Shown here in pieces: positions 43,647-54,197 of a stretch of 64,000 nt of DNA. The notes below the pieces were generated by a model. The model was not told the origin of the DNA. It ran no database searches and saw nothing but the letters and a program-made list of their open reading frames with translations. Where the stretch lies: assembly GCF_000001735.4 (NCBI RefSeq), contig NC_003070.9, positions 27,079,971 to 27,143,970 on the forward strand. The letters run 5' to 3'. Each line of letters opens with the position of its first letter. Position 1 is the first letter of the stretch. The DNA is from Arabidopsis thaliana (Eukaryota > Streptophyta > Magnoliopsida > Brassicales > Brassicaceae). The translations under genes were made by a program, and so were the position numbers.

Positions 43647-46600
43647 ATGGAGGATATCGAGGATTTGTTGGCCGGAGGAGTCGGTGGTGCACCACCGGGA
43701 TTCCGATTACCCTTGAATGCAGTCGGAATTAATCCGAAGACGAATAAGAGCAAACGTATTAGCTCGAAACCGGATCAAATTACTGCTTCGAATCGTGACT
43801 CGCTTGCTCCACCATCGATGAAGATTCCAGGAACTCAGGTCACTCTCCTCTCTCGATTTCATTTTCTCATTTGCTTCGGTTTCTGTATCTATCAACGTTT
43901 TTGCGTGCACTTACATTTCGTCTTGATGATTTTTCGCAGACGATATACATCAAGACGTTTGGATGTTCTCATAATCAGGCGAGTCATTTTATGAATCTTA
44001 AGTGCTTTGATTCTGATTTTGTAGTTCTTAGTGTTTTGGTGTTGATAGATTTCTAAATGCCTCATATACACTTACAATGTTTGTTACTCTAGTGATTGAG
44101 ATGAAATCTTTTAGCTAATCGTATCTGGTCTTGTCTCGTTGCTTGGTTATTGTTCAGAGTGATAGTGAGTATATGGCTGGTCAGCTTTCTGCATTTGGCT
44201 ATGCGTTGACAGAAGTCCCGGAGGAAGCTGATTTATGGCTCATTAACACGTAAGCTTCAGCCTCGTATTCTGTTTACCCGATGCAATGGCTATGTGTTTT
44301 TGCTGTTGAGATATAGTTCACTTGGTCACGGTCTAATATTGTAGATTTATAGTTTATGGCGCAGCATTTTGCTCGATATAGCTTTACTTTGTGTTTACTC
44401 TATATGTGCGGTTGATGCAGCTGTACTGTGAAGTCCCCTAGCCAGTCTGCGATGTCTACTTTGATAACGAGGGGTAGAAGTGGGAAAAAGCCTCTTGTGA
44501 TTGCGGGATGTGTTCCTCAGGGCAGTCGTGATCTTAAAGAACTGGAAGGCGTTAGTGTAGTTGGAGTCCAACAGATTGATCGTGTTGTTGAGATTGTTGA
44601 AGAAACTCTTAAGGGTCATGAAGTACGGTTGCTGACTCGGAAGACTTTGCCTGCGCTTGATCTCCCAAAGGTGGGTAAAAAGAGTTTAAACTTTTGATTG
44701 TTTTGACTTTAATGCTGAGTATGGCTATTCCTAGTACCAAACAAGTAGAAGCCAAAATCTTGATTTCAGAGACAGTTCTTTGATCCTATAAATTTTGCTT
44801 AGTCTTTCATTACACAATTTCTTGCTCGATTTCATTTGGGTTCGATTAATGGGGACTAATAAGTCATTATTTTCCACTGCAGGTGCGGAGGAACAATTTT
44901 ATCGAAATTCTCCCCATTAATGTTGGCTGTTTGGGTGCCTGTACTTACTGCAAGACCAAGCATGCCCGTGGTCATTTAGGAAGTTACACAGTTGATAGTC
45001 TTGTAAGCAGATTCAGCTTCACAGCGAAGAGTTTTTTTCAATTTGTATCCAGCTTTTGCCCCCTTTTTTTTTTTTTCTGCCTATTGAGATTCCTAAATTG
45101 CAGGTGGAGCGGGTGAGAACTGTAATCTCTGAAGGAGTCAAGGAGATTTGGTTAAGCAGCGAGGACACTGGAGCATATGGTTCCTTTTCAAACCTTTAGT
45201 TAAAGACATAATTTTGTATTTCCTTTTCATTGGGCTAATGCCCCCAAAATGTTGCAGGTCGTGACATAGGAGTTAATCTTCCAATACTGCTTAATGCTAT
45301 CGTTAAGGAACTTCCTTCTGATCAAAGCACAATGCTAAGGATTGGGATGACTAATCCTCCCTTTATTTTAGAGCATTTGAAAGAAATAGCGGCAGTGTTA
45401 CGTCACCCATGTGTCTACACCTTTCTTCATGTCCCTGTGCAATCTGGTAGCGATTCTGTGTTGACGGTGAGTCATGAGTCCAGAGTTGTTTACGACTGCC
45501 AAATTCTTTTCTAGTCTTACCTGAATATATTTTGCAGGCCATGAACAGGGAATATACAGCAAGTGAGTTCAGGACTGTGGTAGACACCTTAACAGAGCTT
45601 GTGCCAGGAATGCAAATTGCTACTGATATAATATGCGGTTTTCCTGGTTAGTGCTGGATAAACATGGAAGTCTGTATTATTGGTCTTTTATTTTCTTCGA
45701 ATTAACATATTCCTCTTCATTTAAGTGTTGAGACATAAAAAACATCATACCGCCATGCAAAATCACTTTAGTCGCATGTATTAGTTGGATGTGGATAGTT
45801 ACATGGTCAACAAAGACTTGAGGATAATTATTGTTCATATAATTGGGCTGTGTTGAAGATATGTTTCTCACTTTCCCAATTCCAGGTGAAACCGATGAAG
45901 ATTTTTCTCAGACAGTTGAACTCATCAAGGATTACAAGTTTCCTCAAGTTCATATTTCTCAGTTTTACCCCAGACCAGGTAAGCACAAGGATTTGGTTAC
46001 GTATGTAATCTGTGAATTGGTGAGTGTTTCATAGGTCTAAACATTATTTTGGATGTGCCATTTATAATATAGGGACCCCAGCAGCAAAGATGAAGAAGGT
46101 ACAAAGTAAAATAGTGAAGCAACGAAGCCGTGAATTGACTTCTGTCTTTGAGGCTTTTGCGCCTTACACCGGAATGGAGTGCAGAGAAGAGAGGATATGG
46201 ATAACTGAAGTAGCTACTGATGGAATTCATTTGGTAAGCCCATACTTCATATCAAATAAAACTGAAAGCTACTATATTTTTTTTTATATCTTTGATTGCC
46301 AACACTGTTTCATTTATAAATTGAATTTGTAGGTTGGACATACGAAGGGATATGTACAGGTCTTAGTTACTGGACCAGAAAGTATGCTTGGGACTTCAGC
46401 TATGGCGAGGATAACATCTGTGGGGAGATGGTCAGTATTTGGGGAAGTGATTGAGACATTTAGCTCTGCAAATAGAGAAACAAAATCCCGAGAGGAAACA
46501 AAGCTGCCTTGTTCGTCGAATGTTAGCACTTGTGAGACTTGCACTTGCTCTGCTGAGAGCTGTGGAGAAGAGAGATCAGGAGAGGCGTGTAACATTTCTG

Positions 46601-46797
46601 GAAATATCTCAGGACAAGATGATAACAAGGGAAAGTCAAAGAAAGAAGAGAAGGAGGTACAAGAGGTCGTCGTACCGGGAAGCAGCGTAGCAAATTGGGG
46701 TTTCATTGATAAGGCACTTGTCTGTGGAGTGTTCGTAAGCTCTGTCACCATTCTTGTTTTGTTGATTAGCATTGCATGTAGAGTTTTGCTGCGGTAA
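43647..46797 (+). CDS. CDKAL1-type tRNA t6A37 methylthiotransferase (radical SAM)
   Basis: Eleven exons: 43647-43838, 43940-43978, 44158-44249, 44421-44670, 44883-45002, 45104-45179, 45258-45466, 45538-45646, 45886-45978, 46073-46233 and 46333-46797, giving 601 aa. The N-terminal MTTase domain has its three cluster cysteines at 73 (FGCSHNQSD), 109 (NTCTVKSPS) and 138 (AGCVPQG). The radical SAM site CxxxCxxC is at 207, 211 and 214 (GCLGACTYC). A TRAM domain follows near 440-500. A final hydrophobic segment (about 573-598) makes it tail-anchored, as in CDKAL1. It adds methylthio to t6A at position 37 of Lys tRNA. Intron 2 begins with GC (CAG|GCGAGT), a GC-AG intron. It should be At1g72090. Confidence 0.93.
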
Positions 46798-47279
46798 TGA
46801 ATCAGTGTGTCCGACTAATGTAGTCTTTCGAATAATTTTCGTCTTTTACTTGTCTAAGAAATATTCCGTGATGTACTCACTAAATCAAACCTTGATGGAA
46901 ACCAATCAACCATGTAGAATACTAGAATGTATTGCAGCAAAATGTTTGATTCGTTTCTACCAACTATCTAGAGAGTCCATAGTTGTATACTGGGCCTCAA
47001 TGTACCAAAATCAGGCCCATTATGTGATTTCTTCTACCCTCATGTACAACCGTTTCGGTTGCTGTGCAAAAACATCGTCGAGCATTCGAGAAGTTACTTT
47101 TCTCGTACAGGCGACACGTGCAAATACGTGGAGATACGTGTCAATTAGAAGCTAAAAGAAAAAAATGACAAATCTGATGTTACGGTTCCACATCCCTCGC
47201 AAAGTGTTTATTATGCTAAGTGCTGGTTAAGATTTGATGACATATGAAGAGAGGAGGAAACAACACCGATAAGTAAGTA
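46798..47279. promoter_or_regulatory. Spacer with an ABRE cluster before the LEA gene
   Basis: Contains the methylthiotransferase 3' untranslated region and the LEA gene promoter. Three ACGT elements lie within 30 bp: ACACGTG (47114-47120), TACGTGG (47125-47131) and TACGTGTC (47135-47142). The last fits the YACGTGKC ABRE consensus exactly. Such clusters give ABA- and seed-specific expression. Confidence 0.65.
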
Positions 47280-48841
47280 ATGACGAATCTTTTGGCCTTG
47301 TGTCTTGTCTTGAGCACTTTACTAGCGGCGGAGGTATGGTCTCCGAGTCCAGCCATGACCACCCACAACACGGCGGTGGCGTCAGAGGGAGAAGTCATCG
47401 TCAAAGACGGACACCACGTTGTGGTGGTTGAGTACGATCGCGACGGGAAAACCAATACCAGAGTCTCGATCTCGCCACCATCGGCAGATCAAGGAGAAGA
47501 AAAAGAGAATGAAGTAGAGATGGGAACTTCTATGTTTAGAAATGTTAAAGAGAAAGCTAAAGAAACGGCGTCGTATCTTCCACACGTCGGCCAAGGAATC
47601 TCCCAGCCGGTGATGACAGACGAGGCGCGTGATCACCACGCGACGGCTGGGGAAGTCATATGCGATGCGTTCGGCAAGTGCAGGCAGAAGATCGCGAGTG
47701 TGGTAGGTCGGGCTAAAGACCGCACCGTTGATTCCGTCGGCGAGACAGCTTCTGATGTCAGAGAAGCCGCCGCTCATAAGGCTCACGATGTGAAGGAAAC
47801 GGTTACACATGCGGCACGTGACGTGGAAGACACGGTGGCTGATCAAGCCCAGTATGCTAAGGGTAGGGTAACAGAAAAGGCCCATGATCCGAAAGAGGGT
47901 GTAGCCCATAAAGCCCATGATGCGAAAGAGAGTGTGGCTGATAAAGCCCATGATGCGAAAGAGAGTGTGGCTCAGAAAGCCCATGATGCTAAAGAGAAGG
48001 TAAGAGAGAAAGCTCATGATGTGAAGGAGACGGTAGCCCAAAAAGCCCATGAATCGAAAGAGAGGGCAAAAGATAGAGTGAGGGAGAAGGCACAAGAATT
48101 GAAGGAAACGGCTACTCATAAGTCTAAGAACGCGTGGGAGAGAGTTAAGAATGGGGCGCGTGAGTTCGGGTCAGCCACAGCAGCGACGTTGAGTCCGACT
48201 AAGGTAGCGAGCATTGTGGGGTTGACGGGGATAGCGGCAGCATTTGGGACTTCCGTGTGGGTGACGTTTGTGTCAAGCTACGTTTTAGCCTCAGTGTTGG
48301 GGAGGCAACAGTTTGGTGTTGTGCAGAGTAAGCTGTATCCTGTTTACTTCAAGGCGACCTCTGTGGGAATCCTTGTGGGTTTGTTTGGTCACGTGCTTAG
48401 CAGGCGGAGGAAACTCCTTACCGATGCAACGGAGATGTGGCAAGGGGTTAACCTCTTGTCCTCTTTCTTTATGATCGAGGCTAATAAGTCATTTGTTGAG
48501 CCACGTGCCACGAAGGTCAGTTTACACTTCTCTGGCTATTATACTACTTTTGTTTATAGACCATGCATATGGGTCGTTTTTGTATGGGATCTTCTAGTAA
48601 AACAATGTTGGTTGGGTTATACTGTTGTGGGCAGGCGATGTTTGAGAGAATGAAGGCCGAAAAGGAAGAAGGAAGAGGAGGAGAGAGGACGAGTGAGCAG
48701 GAGCTAAGGCGGAAATTGGAGCAGCTGAGTGAGAGGCTGAGCAAGCTCAACACGTACTCCTCTTGGTTGAATATATTGACGCTTATGTCTCTAACCTGGC
48801 ACTTTGTTTATCTCGGTCAGAGACTCGGCGCCGCTTGTTGA
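47280..48841 (+). CDS. LEA-repeat protein fused to a DUF4149/TMEM205-like membrane domain
   Basis: Two exons: 47280-48515 and 48635-48841, giving 480 aa. Residues 1-24 look like a signal peptide (MTNLLALCLVLSTLLAAEVW). Residues about 135-290 hold many 11-mer LEA (group 3/LEA_4-like) repeats of the type KAHDAKESVAx, predicted to be amphipathic helix on drying. From about 300 there are hydrophobic segments and a DUF4149-like region: VQSKLYPVYFKATSVGIL, then FVEPRATKAMFERMK, and a last membrane helix near 450-475. LEA proteins protect membranes and proteins in desiccation; the second module should anchor this one in a membrane. It should be At1g72100. The upstream ABRE cluster fits seed/ABA control. 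Confidence 0.9.
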
Positions 48842-49282
48842 TCAATGCTTTTGTTGTCTTTTACGTCTCTTTTGGTCCCAAACCCTAACTTAGCTTTTTT
48901 GTTGTTGTTCTTGTTGTTGTTGTTTACTGACTTACCAGTCACGGTATCAGGGTTCTTCTGGTTGTTGAATGTAATATTTAGTAATGTATACATATTTTGT
49001 AATTTGCTAGGTCATGCCTTCTTCACTTTTGGCCTTTGGGTTAGAGGTTGTGTTTCACATATAAGGACTGCGATATAAAATAGACGAGAACATAGTACAA
49101 GAAAAAGACAAAATATTGAACCGAAACTCATTATCTCACACAGTAATAGTGTAGTACATAGAAAGATGATAAACTCATATATCATGAGATGGTCGTAGAC
49201 CAATAAAAATTAAAGAGATGGTAGGAGGCAAGGTATTGAAAATAATTCCATGCTCAATTCTTTTGTACGCCAAACATTTCGT
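48842..49282. other. Convergent spacer between the LEA gene and WSD2
   Basis: Holds the two 3' untranslated regions. A GTT-rich (TTG)n stretch lies near 48899-48923. No other feature is seen. Confidence 0.6.
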
Positions 49283-51384
49283 TTAAACCTTTGAAGCATG
49301 AAAAACCTTTTTTGGAGCAGCAGAATTCATCATGCGGAGAGCTTCAATGATGAGATCACAAAGGTGATGAGGGTCTGGAATCACGTCTACATCAACCCCA
49401 ATGTTGATTATAAGTTTGTCCACATAGCTTTGAATACAGATATTGAGTGCCTTTGTTAAAGAAAGAAAAATACATTCGAAATTAGTTTCATCAATCAAGG
49501 TTCCCCAACTATAATAGATTATGAATAGAACAGGTTTATGTGTAAGAGAGTACCTGTGGGACACCAAAGGTACTTGCAGCAATGTAAGCTATTCGATGGC
49601 CAAAAAAGCTAATTTCTTCGTCTGGACCAACCACATTTGAGAATATCATTGTTGTGCTACCAAATATTCTCTTCACAAGAGTCTTGAGTCCCTGTTTTCC
49701 ACCCCCACACATCCATCTATGTCGATCAGACACGCATACTATATAAAAAAATAATATTAAAATCATGTTTGATTCAGTATCTTACCCTTAATCCGAAAAC
49801 CTCCATTGTTACTTTGAGCAATCCATAAGAAAATAGAGGTTCGAGGGAATGTTTTTTACCATCCATGATAGTTTTGGCTTGTCGAACATATTCAAATACA
49901 TCATCCTGTGGCTTCATCCCCAAAGGAATCAGAACATAACCTATTGAGTTTCCCCATCTACACTTTGAACCTTTTGCCATCATTTTAGCCAAATCCTACA
50001 TATAGACTTATGTGTTAGATTCTTACTAGCTATTTTTATAAAGACAACATAAAATAAGAAGCACTTATATATTTGGGGTATATGTTCTTCGGCACCTCAA
50101 TATTTCTATTTGGCCTTAGATTAAAGAAAACAACACCATGAAGACCGATATTGTGTAGATTTTTTCTTGACTTTGAAGATGTTTCAAGATCTGTTCACAA
50201 ATTCGAGAAAAAGTGTAAGAATATGTTACAAATGTTATTTAATTATGATATTGAACAAGAGTAAATGATTTACCATATCTTTGGTTCAAATATCGAGAAA
50301 GACCAGCTTGTACCATCCCAAAAAGAACATCATTTACAGTCTAATAGAAACAGAGAAAAAAAGAACATAAAAATCATCTTGAAATAGAAAATAAAAAAAT
50401 AGGAAACTAATTAAGCAAACGTACCATATTCATGGCGTTCTTCACCATTTTGACATCATCTAAACTAATGATTCGATGAATGAACTTATTAGCGCTAAGT
50501 GTAGCTCCTGGTTTTCCCATTATATGAGCTGAGGTGTCACTCGCACGACATATAAAAACTATAGACTTGATGACTTCAACACAAGTGTGGAACATAAGTC
50601 TTACTATGAACCATAACCAAGCTACCAAAGAAAAACAAACGTTCTTCGCTTTGTTTTTCTTCGGAGCCACAAAAGTGGGGAATGCCTCGGGATCACATGT
50701 TTTCCGAGTACAAGCGAGTAAAAGAGACATAAGAGACATTCCGTCGCCCAAAGAATGATGGAACCTAGCCACGGTCACAGCTTCCGCATGTGATGTTTTA
50801 AGTTTCAATAAATGAAACTCCCATAAAGGTTTGGACATATCCATTGGAGAAAGAGCCATGTTTGATGTATAATCTTCAAGAAACTCATCAGGATTCTCAA
50901 TGTTGGGATCTATATCCGGAACAATGACATGCTCTTCTACGTTTATTTTCGTTGGAATCCATCTAGCTTTTCCTTTGTGCTCACCATGACCAGTCACCTA
51001 CAAGTATCATGTAATGTTAGGAATCTTACATCTGAATGAGAGGAACCCTAAAGTAATATATTGTGGATATGGATCAATACACTCATTTGATATTGATTTT
51101 GAAATGGAAAATCATGAAACTTAACTTATAAATTAACAATAAAAATGCGTGTACATGTGCATATTTGTATATGTGTGTGTACGTTGATTACGTACCAGTA
51201 TGCTAGAGAAGCGTGGATGGTTGATCAATGTGTTCTTTATGCCTTCGACGATGGTTGAGGCATTGCCTTCGGTTTTGCATCCAATGGTTACAATGTTGAA
51301 GACATCGAGACCCGGCAAGCTAAACAAGCGTGCAAATGGACTTACTGGCTCCTCTGCTTCCGTCACTTGCCTTTCTATTGCCAT
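49283..51384 (-). CDS. WSD2: WSD-family wax ester synthase / diacylglycerol acyltransferase
   Basis: Seven exons: 51384-51196, 50997-50425, 50340-50274, 50190-50096, 49995-49786, 49691-49554 and 49450-49283, giving 479 aa. The acyltransferase active site HHxxxDG is at 143-149 (HHSLGDG). The C-terminal WS/DGAT domain includes SNVVGPDEEISFFGHRIAYI. A hydrophobic segment near 175-200 may be a membrane anchor. WSD enzymes join fatty alcohols or diacylglycerol with acyl-CoA; WSD1 makes stem wax esters. I recall this locus (At1g72110) as WSD2; its substrate is not evident from sequence. All catalytic residues I can check are intact. Confidence 0.9.
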
Positions 51385-52162
51385 ATCTCTCTCTCTTTCC
51401 AATTTCTAGTTTTATGGTATTATTTTACAAATTACATATATATGCAAATGGTTTATTTATAAACACATAATAGCTATTAATTAAATGAGGTTGTTGAGAA
51501 GCTAACTAACTCTTCTTTACCACACTATATATATGTACGATAGGTCCAAGAGATAGTGGCGATTGTCGAGAGAATTATAATTGACACCATTCATAGGGGT
51601 TTTATGCATTCTCTATCTCTTGTAATTGTCGGTACGTGGATTCATGAGATATTTTTCTTCAACCAAAATTTCAAGAGATAATACTCCTAGTGAAAGAGGA
51701 TGACAAAAAAAAAAAAAGGTGTGTCAGAAAAGTATCCACGTATTTCGAAATTGAACTTAACATTTCTATTTCTGTGGCAAGAACTCTTCAGTGTATAATA
51801 AATGAAAAGGAAGGCCATACGTCCGTGCTTGTTGTTGGTGAAGGGTACTACTAGAGTACTAGTTATTAATTCTCATTGTTTCAAAAGAAAGACATTAGTC
51901 TATCAAAGAGTGACATTAGGTTTAATATTCACCTAGATTCTGGATCCCCCTCAATGCTCTGGGTCAAATCCCAACATTGGGCTTAGAAGAGGGTTCATAG
52001 TCTAGTGGTATTGGGCTCTGTAAAACTCTTTTTTACTTTACTTTCCACATCAATTATTTGATCATAAAAAAACACACACAAAGAAATAGCTTTTTAAGGT
52101 TTAAACAACACAAAACGAGTTTCACGTTTCTTGTCTCTTTCGTTGGAGAGACAGAGGAAAAA
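51385..52162. other. Divergent spacer between WSD2 and NPF5.14
   Basis: TATA-like motifs on the WSD2 side lie near 51455-51461 and 51525-51535. A 10 bp inverted repeat (CAAGAGATAG at 51547-51556, CTATCTCTTG at 51613-51622) could form a long-loop hairpin. Near 51960-52030 there are tRNA-promoter-like strings, discussed as a finding. The right end is the NPF5.14 leader. Confidence 0.5.
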
Positions 52163-54005
52163 ATGACGACTACTTCAGAAATTTCTCTTCAAGAAGAATA
52201 CGTCACCGACGCCGTTGACCACCGTGGACTTGCCGCCAGAAGATCCAATACCGGTAGATGGAGAGCCGCCTTGTTCATAATCGGTAAGCTCCAATCACAA
52301 ACTGCTCTGTTTCTCAATTTCTTCCTCTTTGAATCTCTCTGAGAATATATTTGCAGGTGTGGAGGTGGCTGAGAGGTTCGCTTACTATGGAATCGGATCA
52401 AACTTAATAAGCTACTTGACTGGACCACTTGGTGAATCCACGGCTGTAGCCGCCGCTAATGTCAACGCGTGGTCAGGAATTGCCACTCTTCTTCCTGTTC
52501 TTGGAGCTTTTGTCGCCGACGCATTTCTCGGTCGTTACCGAACAATTATCATCTCTTCTCTTATCTACGTCCTGGTTCGTTCTCTTCTCTTTAGTCTTTT
52601 TTTCTTTTGGTTTACTTGTTCTTCATGATTGAGAAGTAACTTAAAGAAGAATTTGAATTTGATGTGTTAGGGATTGGCGTTTCTGACTTTATCTGCGTTT
52701 CTGATTCCCAATACTACTGAAGTGACATCTTCAACTTCTTCTTTTCTCAATGTACTCTTCTTCTTCTCTCTGTATTTGGTGGCTATTGGACAAAGTGGAC
52801 ACAAGCCTTGTGTTCAAGCTTTTGGTGCTGACCAGTTTGATGAAAAAGACTCTCAAGAGAAATCTGACAGAAGCTCCTTCTTCAACTGGTGGTACCTTAG
52901 TCTGTCTGCAGGAATCTGCTTTGCGATTTTAGTTGTTGTATACATCCAGGAAGAGTTCAGCTGGGCTTTTGGGTTTGGAATCCCATGTGTGTTCATGGTG
53001 ATCTCTCTTGTTCTTTTCGTGTCAGGGAGAAGGATTTATAGGTACAGTAAAAGAAGACATGAAGAGGAAATAAACCCTTTTACGAGGATAGGTAGAGTCT
53101 TCTTTGTAGCACTCAAGAACCAAAGATTGAGTTCATCAGACTTGTGCAAAGTTGAGCTAGAGGCAAATACATCCCCAGAGAAACAGAGTTTTTTCAACAA
53201 AGCATTGCTTGTACCCAATGATTCTTCTCAAGGAGAAAACGCATCCAAGTCTAGTGATGTTGAAGATGCCACAGCTCTTATCAGGCTAATTCCAGTATGG
53301 TTTACGACTCTGGCTTACGCGATACCCTACGCGCAATACATGACATTTTTCACTAAGCAAGGCGTCACAATGGATAGAACAATTCTTCCTGGTGTTAAGA
53401 TCCCACCTGCTTCTCTTCAGGTCTTTATCGGCATATCAATAGTCCTCTTTGTCCCCATCTACGACCGAGTTTTCGTCCCCATCGCCAGGTTAATAACCAA
53501 AGAACCTTGTGGCATCACAACCCTCAAAAGAATTGGAACTGGAATTGTACTGTCGACTATCACTATGGTAATTGCAGCTCTGGTTGAGTTCAAGCGGCTC
53601 GAGACTGCGAAAGAACACGGGCTTATAGACCAACCGGAAGCAACTCTTCCAATGTCGATATGGTGGTTAATCCCTCAGTACTTGTTGCTGGGATTGGCTG
53701 ACGTATATACTTTAGTGGGAATGCAAGAGTTCTTCTACAGCCAAGTCCCTACTGAGCTGAGAAGCATCGGTCTCGCGCTTTACTTAAGCGCGTTGGGCGT
53801 GGGAAGCTTATTAAGCAGCTTACTCATCTCTCTGATAGACTTGGCCACTGGAGGAGACGCAGGAAACAGCTGGTTTAACAGTAATCTGAACAGAGCTCAT
53901 CTTGATTACTTCTATTGGTTACTAGCGATTGTTAGCGCCGTTGGGTTCTTTACGTTCTTGTTCATTTCCAAGTCGTACATCTATCGTCGAGTGGATCGAG
54001 TGTAG
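52163..54005 (+). CDS. NPF5.14: NPF5.14, NRT1/PTR-family proton-coupled transporter
   Basis: Three exons: 52163-52283, 52357-52574 and 52671-54005, giving 557 aa. Twelve membrane segments are expected, with the central loop around 240-300. The proton-coupling ExxER motif is at 43-47 ([10 protein letters not shown]). Other POT-family marks are [30 protein letters not shown] and [14 protein letters not shown]. The family moves nitrate, peptides and hormones; the substrate of this member is not known to me. Unlike its neighbours it has no intron before FFNKALL, where the other copies keep one, which points to intron loss. It should be At1g72120. Confidence 0.92.
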
Positions 54006-54197
54006 TTTCCAAATGAAAAAAAAATGCTTCTTTAACATTAAGTTACTTCTTGATGGTCTCTGTAGTTTGTATACTGTAACTTTACACAAAATAAGTTTTT
54101 TAATCATAAAAAGACAAGAAATACCTTTTGAAGGTCAAACAAACTCAAACAAGTTTCTATATGTTGTTTATTGTCTCTTTCGTTAGAGACAGAGAAA
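54006..54197. other. 192 bp spacer between NPF5.14 and NPF5.13
   Basis: This must hold the NPF5.14 3' untranslated region together with the NPF5.13 promoter and leader. The last 100 bases resemble the NPF5.14 leader (both contain GTCTCTTTCGTT just before the start), so they were copied with the gene. Confidence 0.75.

Noticed and set aside
43528-43716. 62-codon ATG frame overlapping the methylthiotransferase start
   Set aside because: Its ATG lies next to the GGCCCA motif, probably upstream of the transcription start, and its product has no known features.
47382-48119. 245-codon open frame on the minus strand under the LEA gene
   Set aside because: It is a shadow of the 11-mer repeat coding region: regular repeats keep the antisense frame free of stops, and the product is a hydrophobic repeat with no independent signals.
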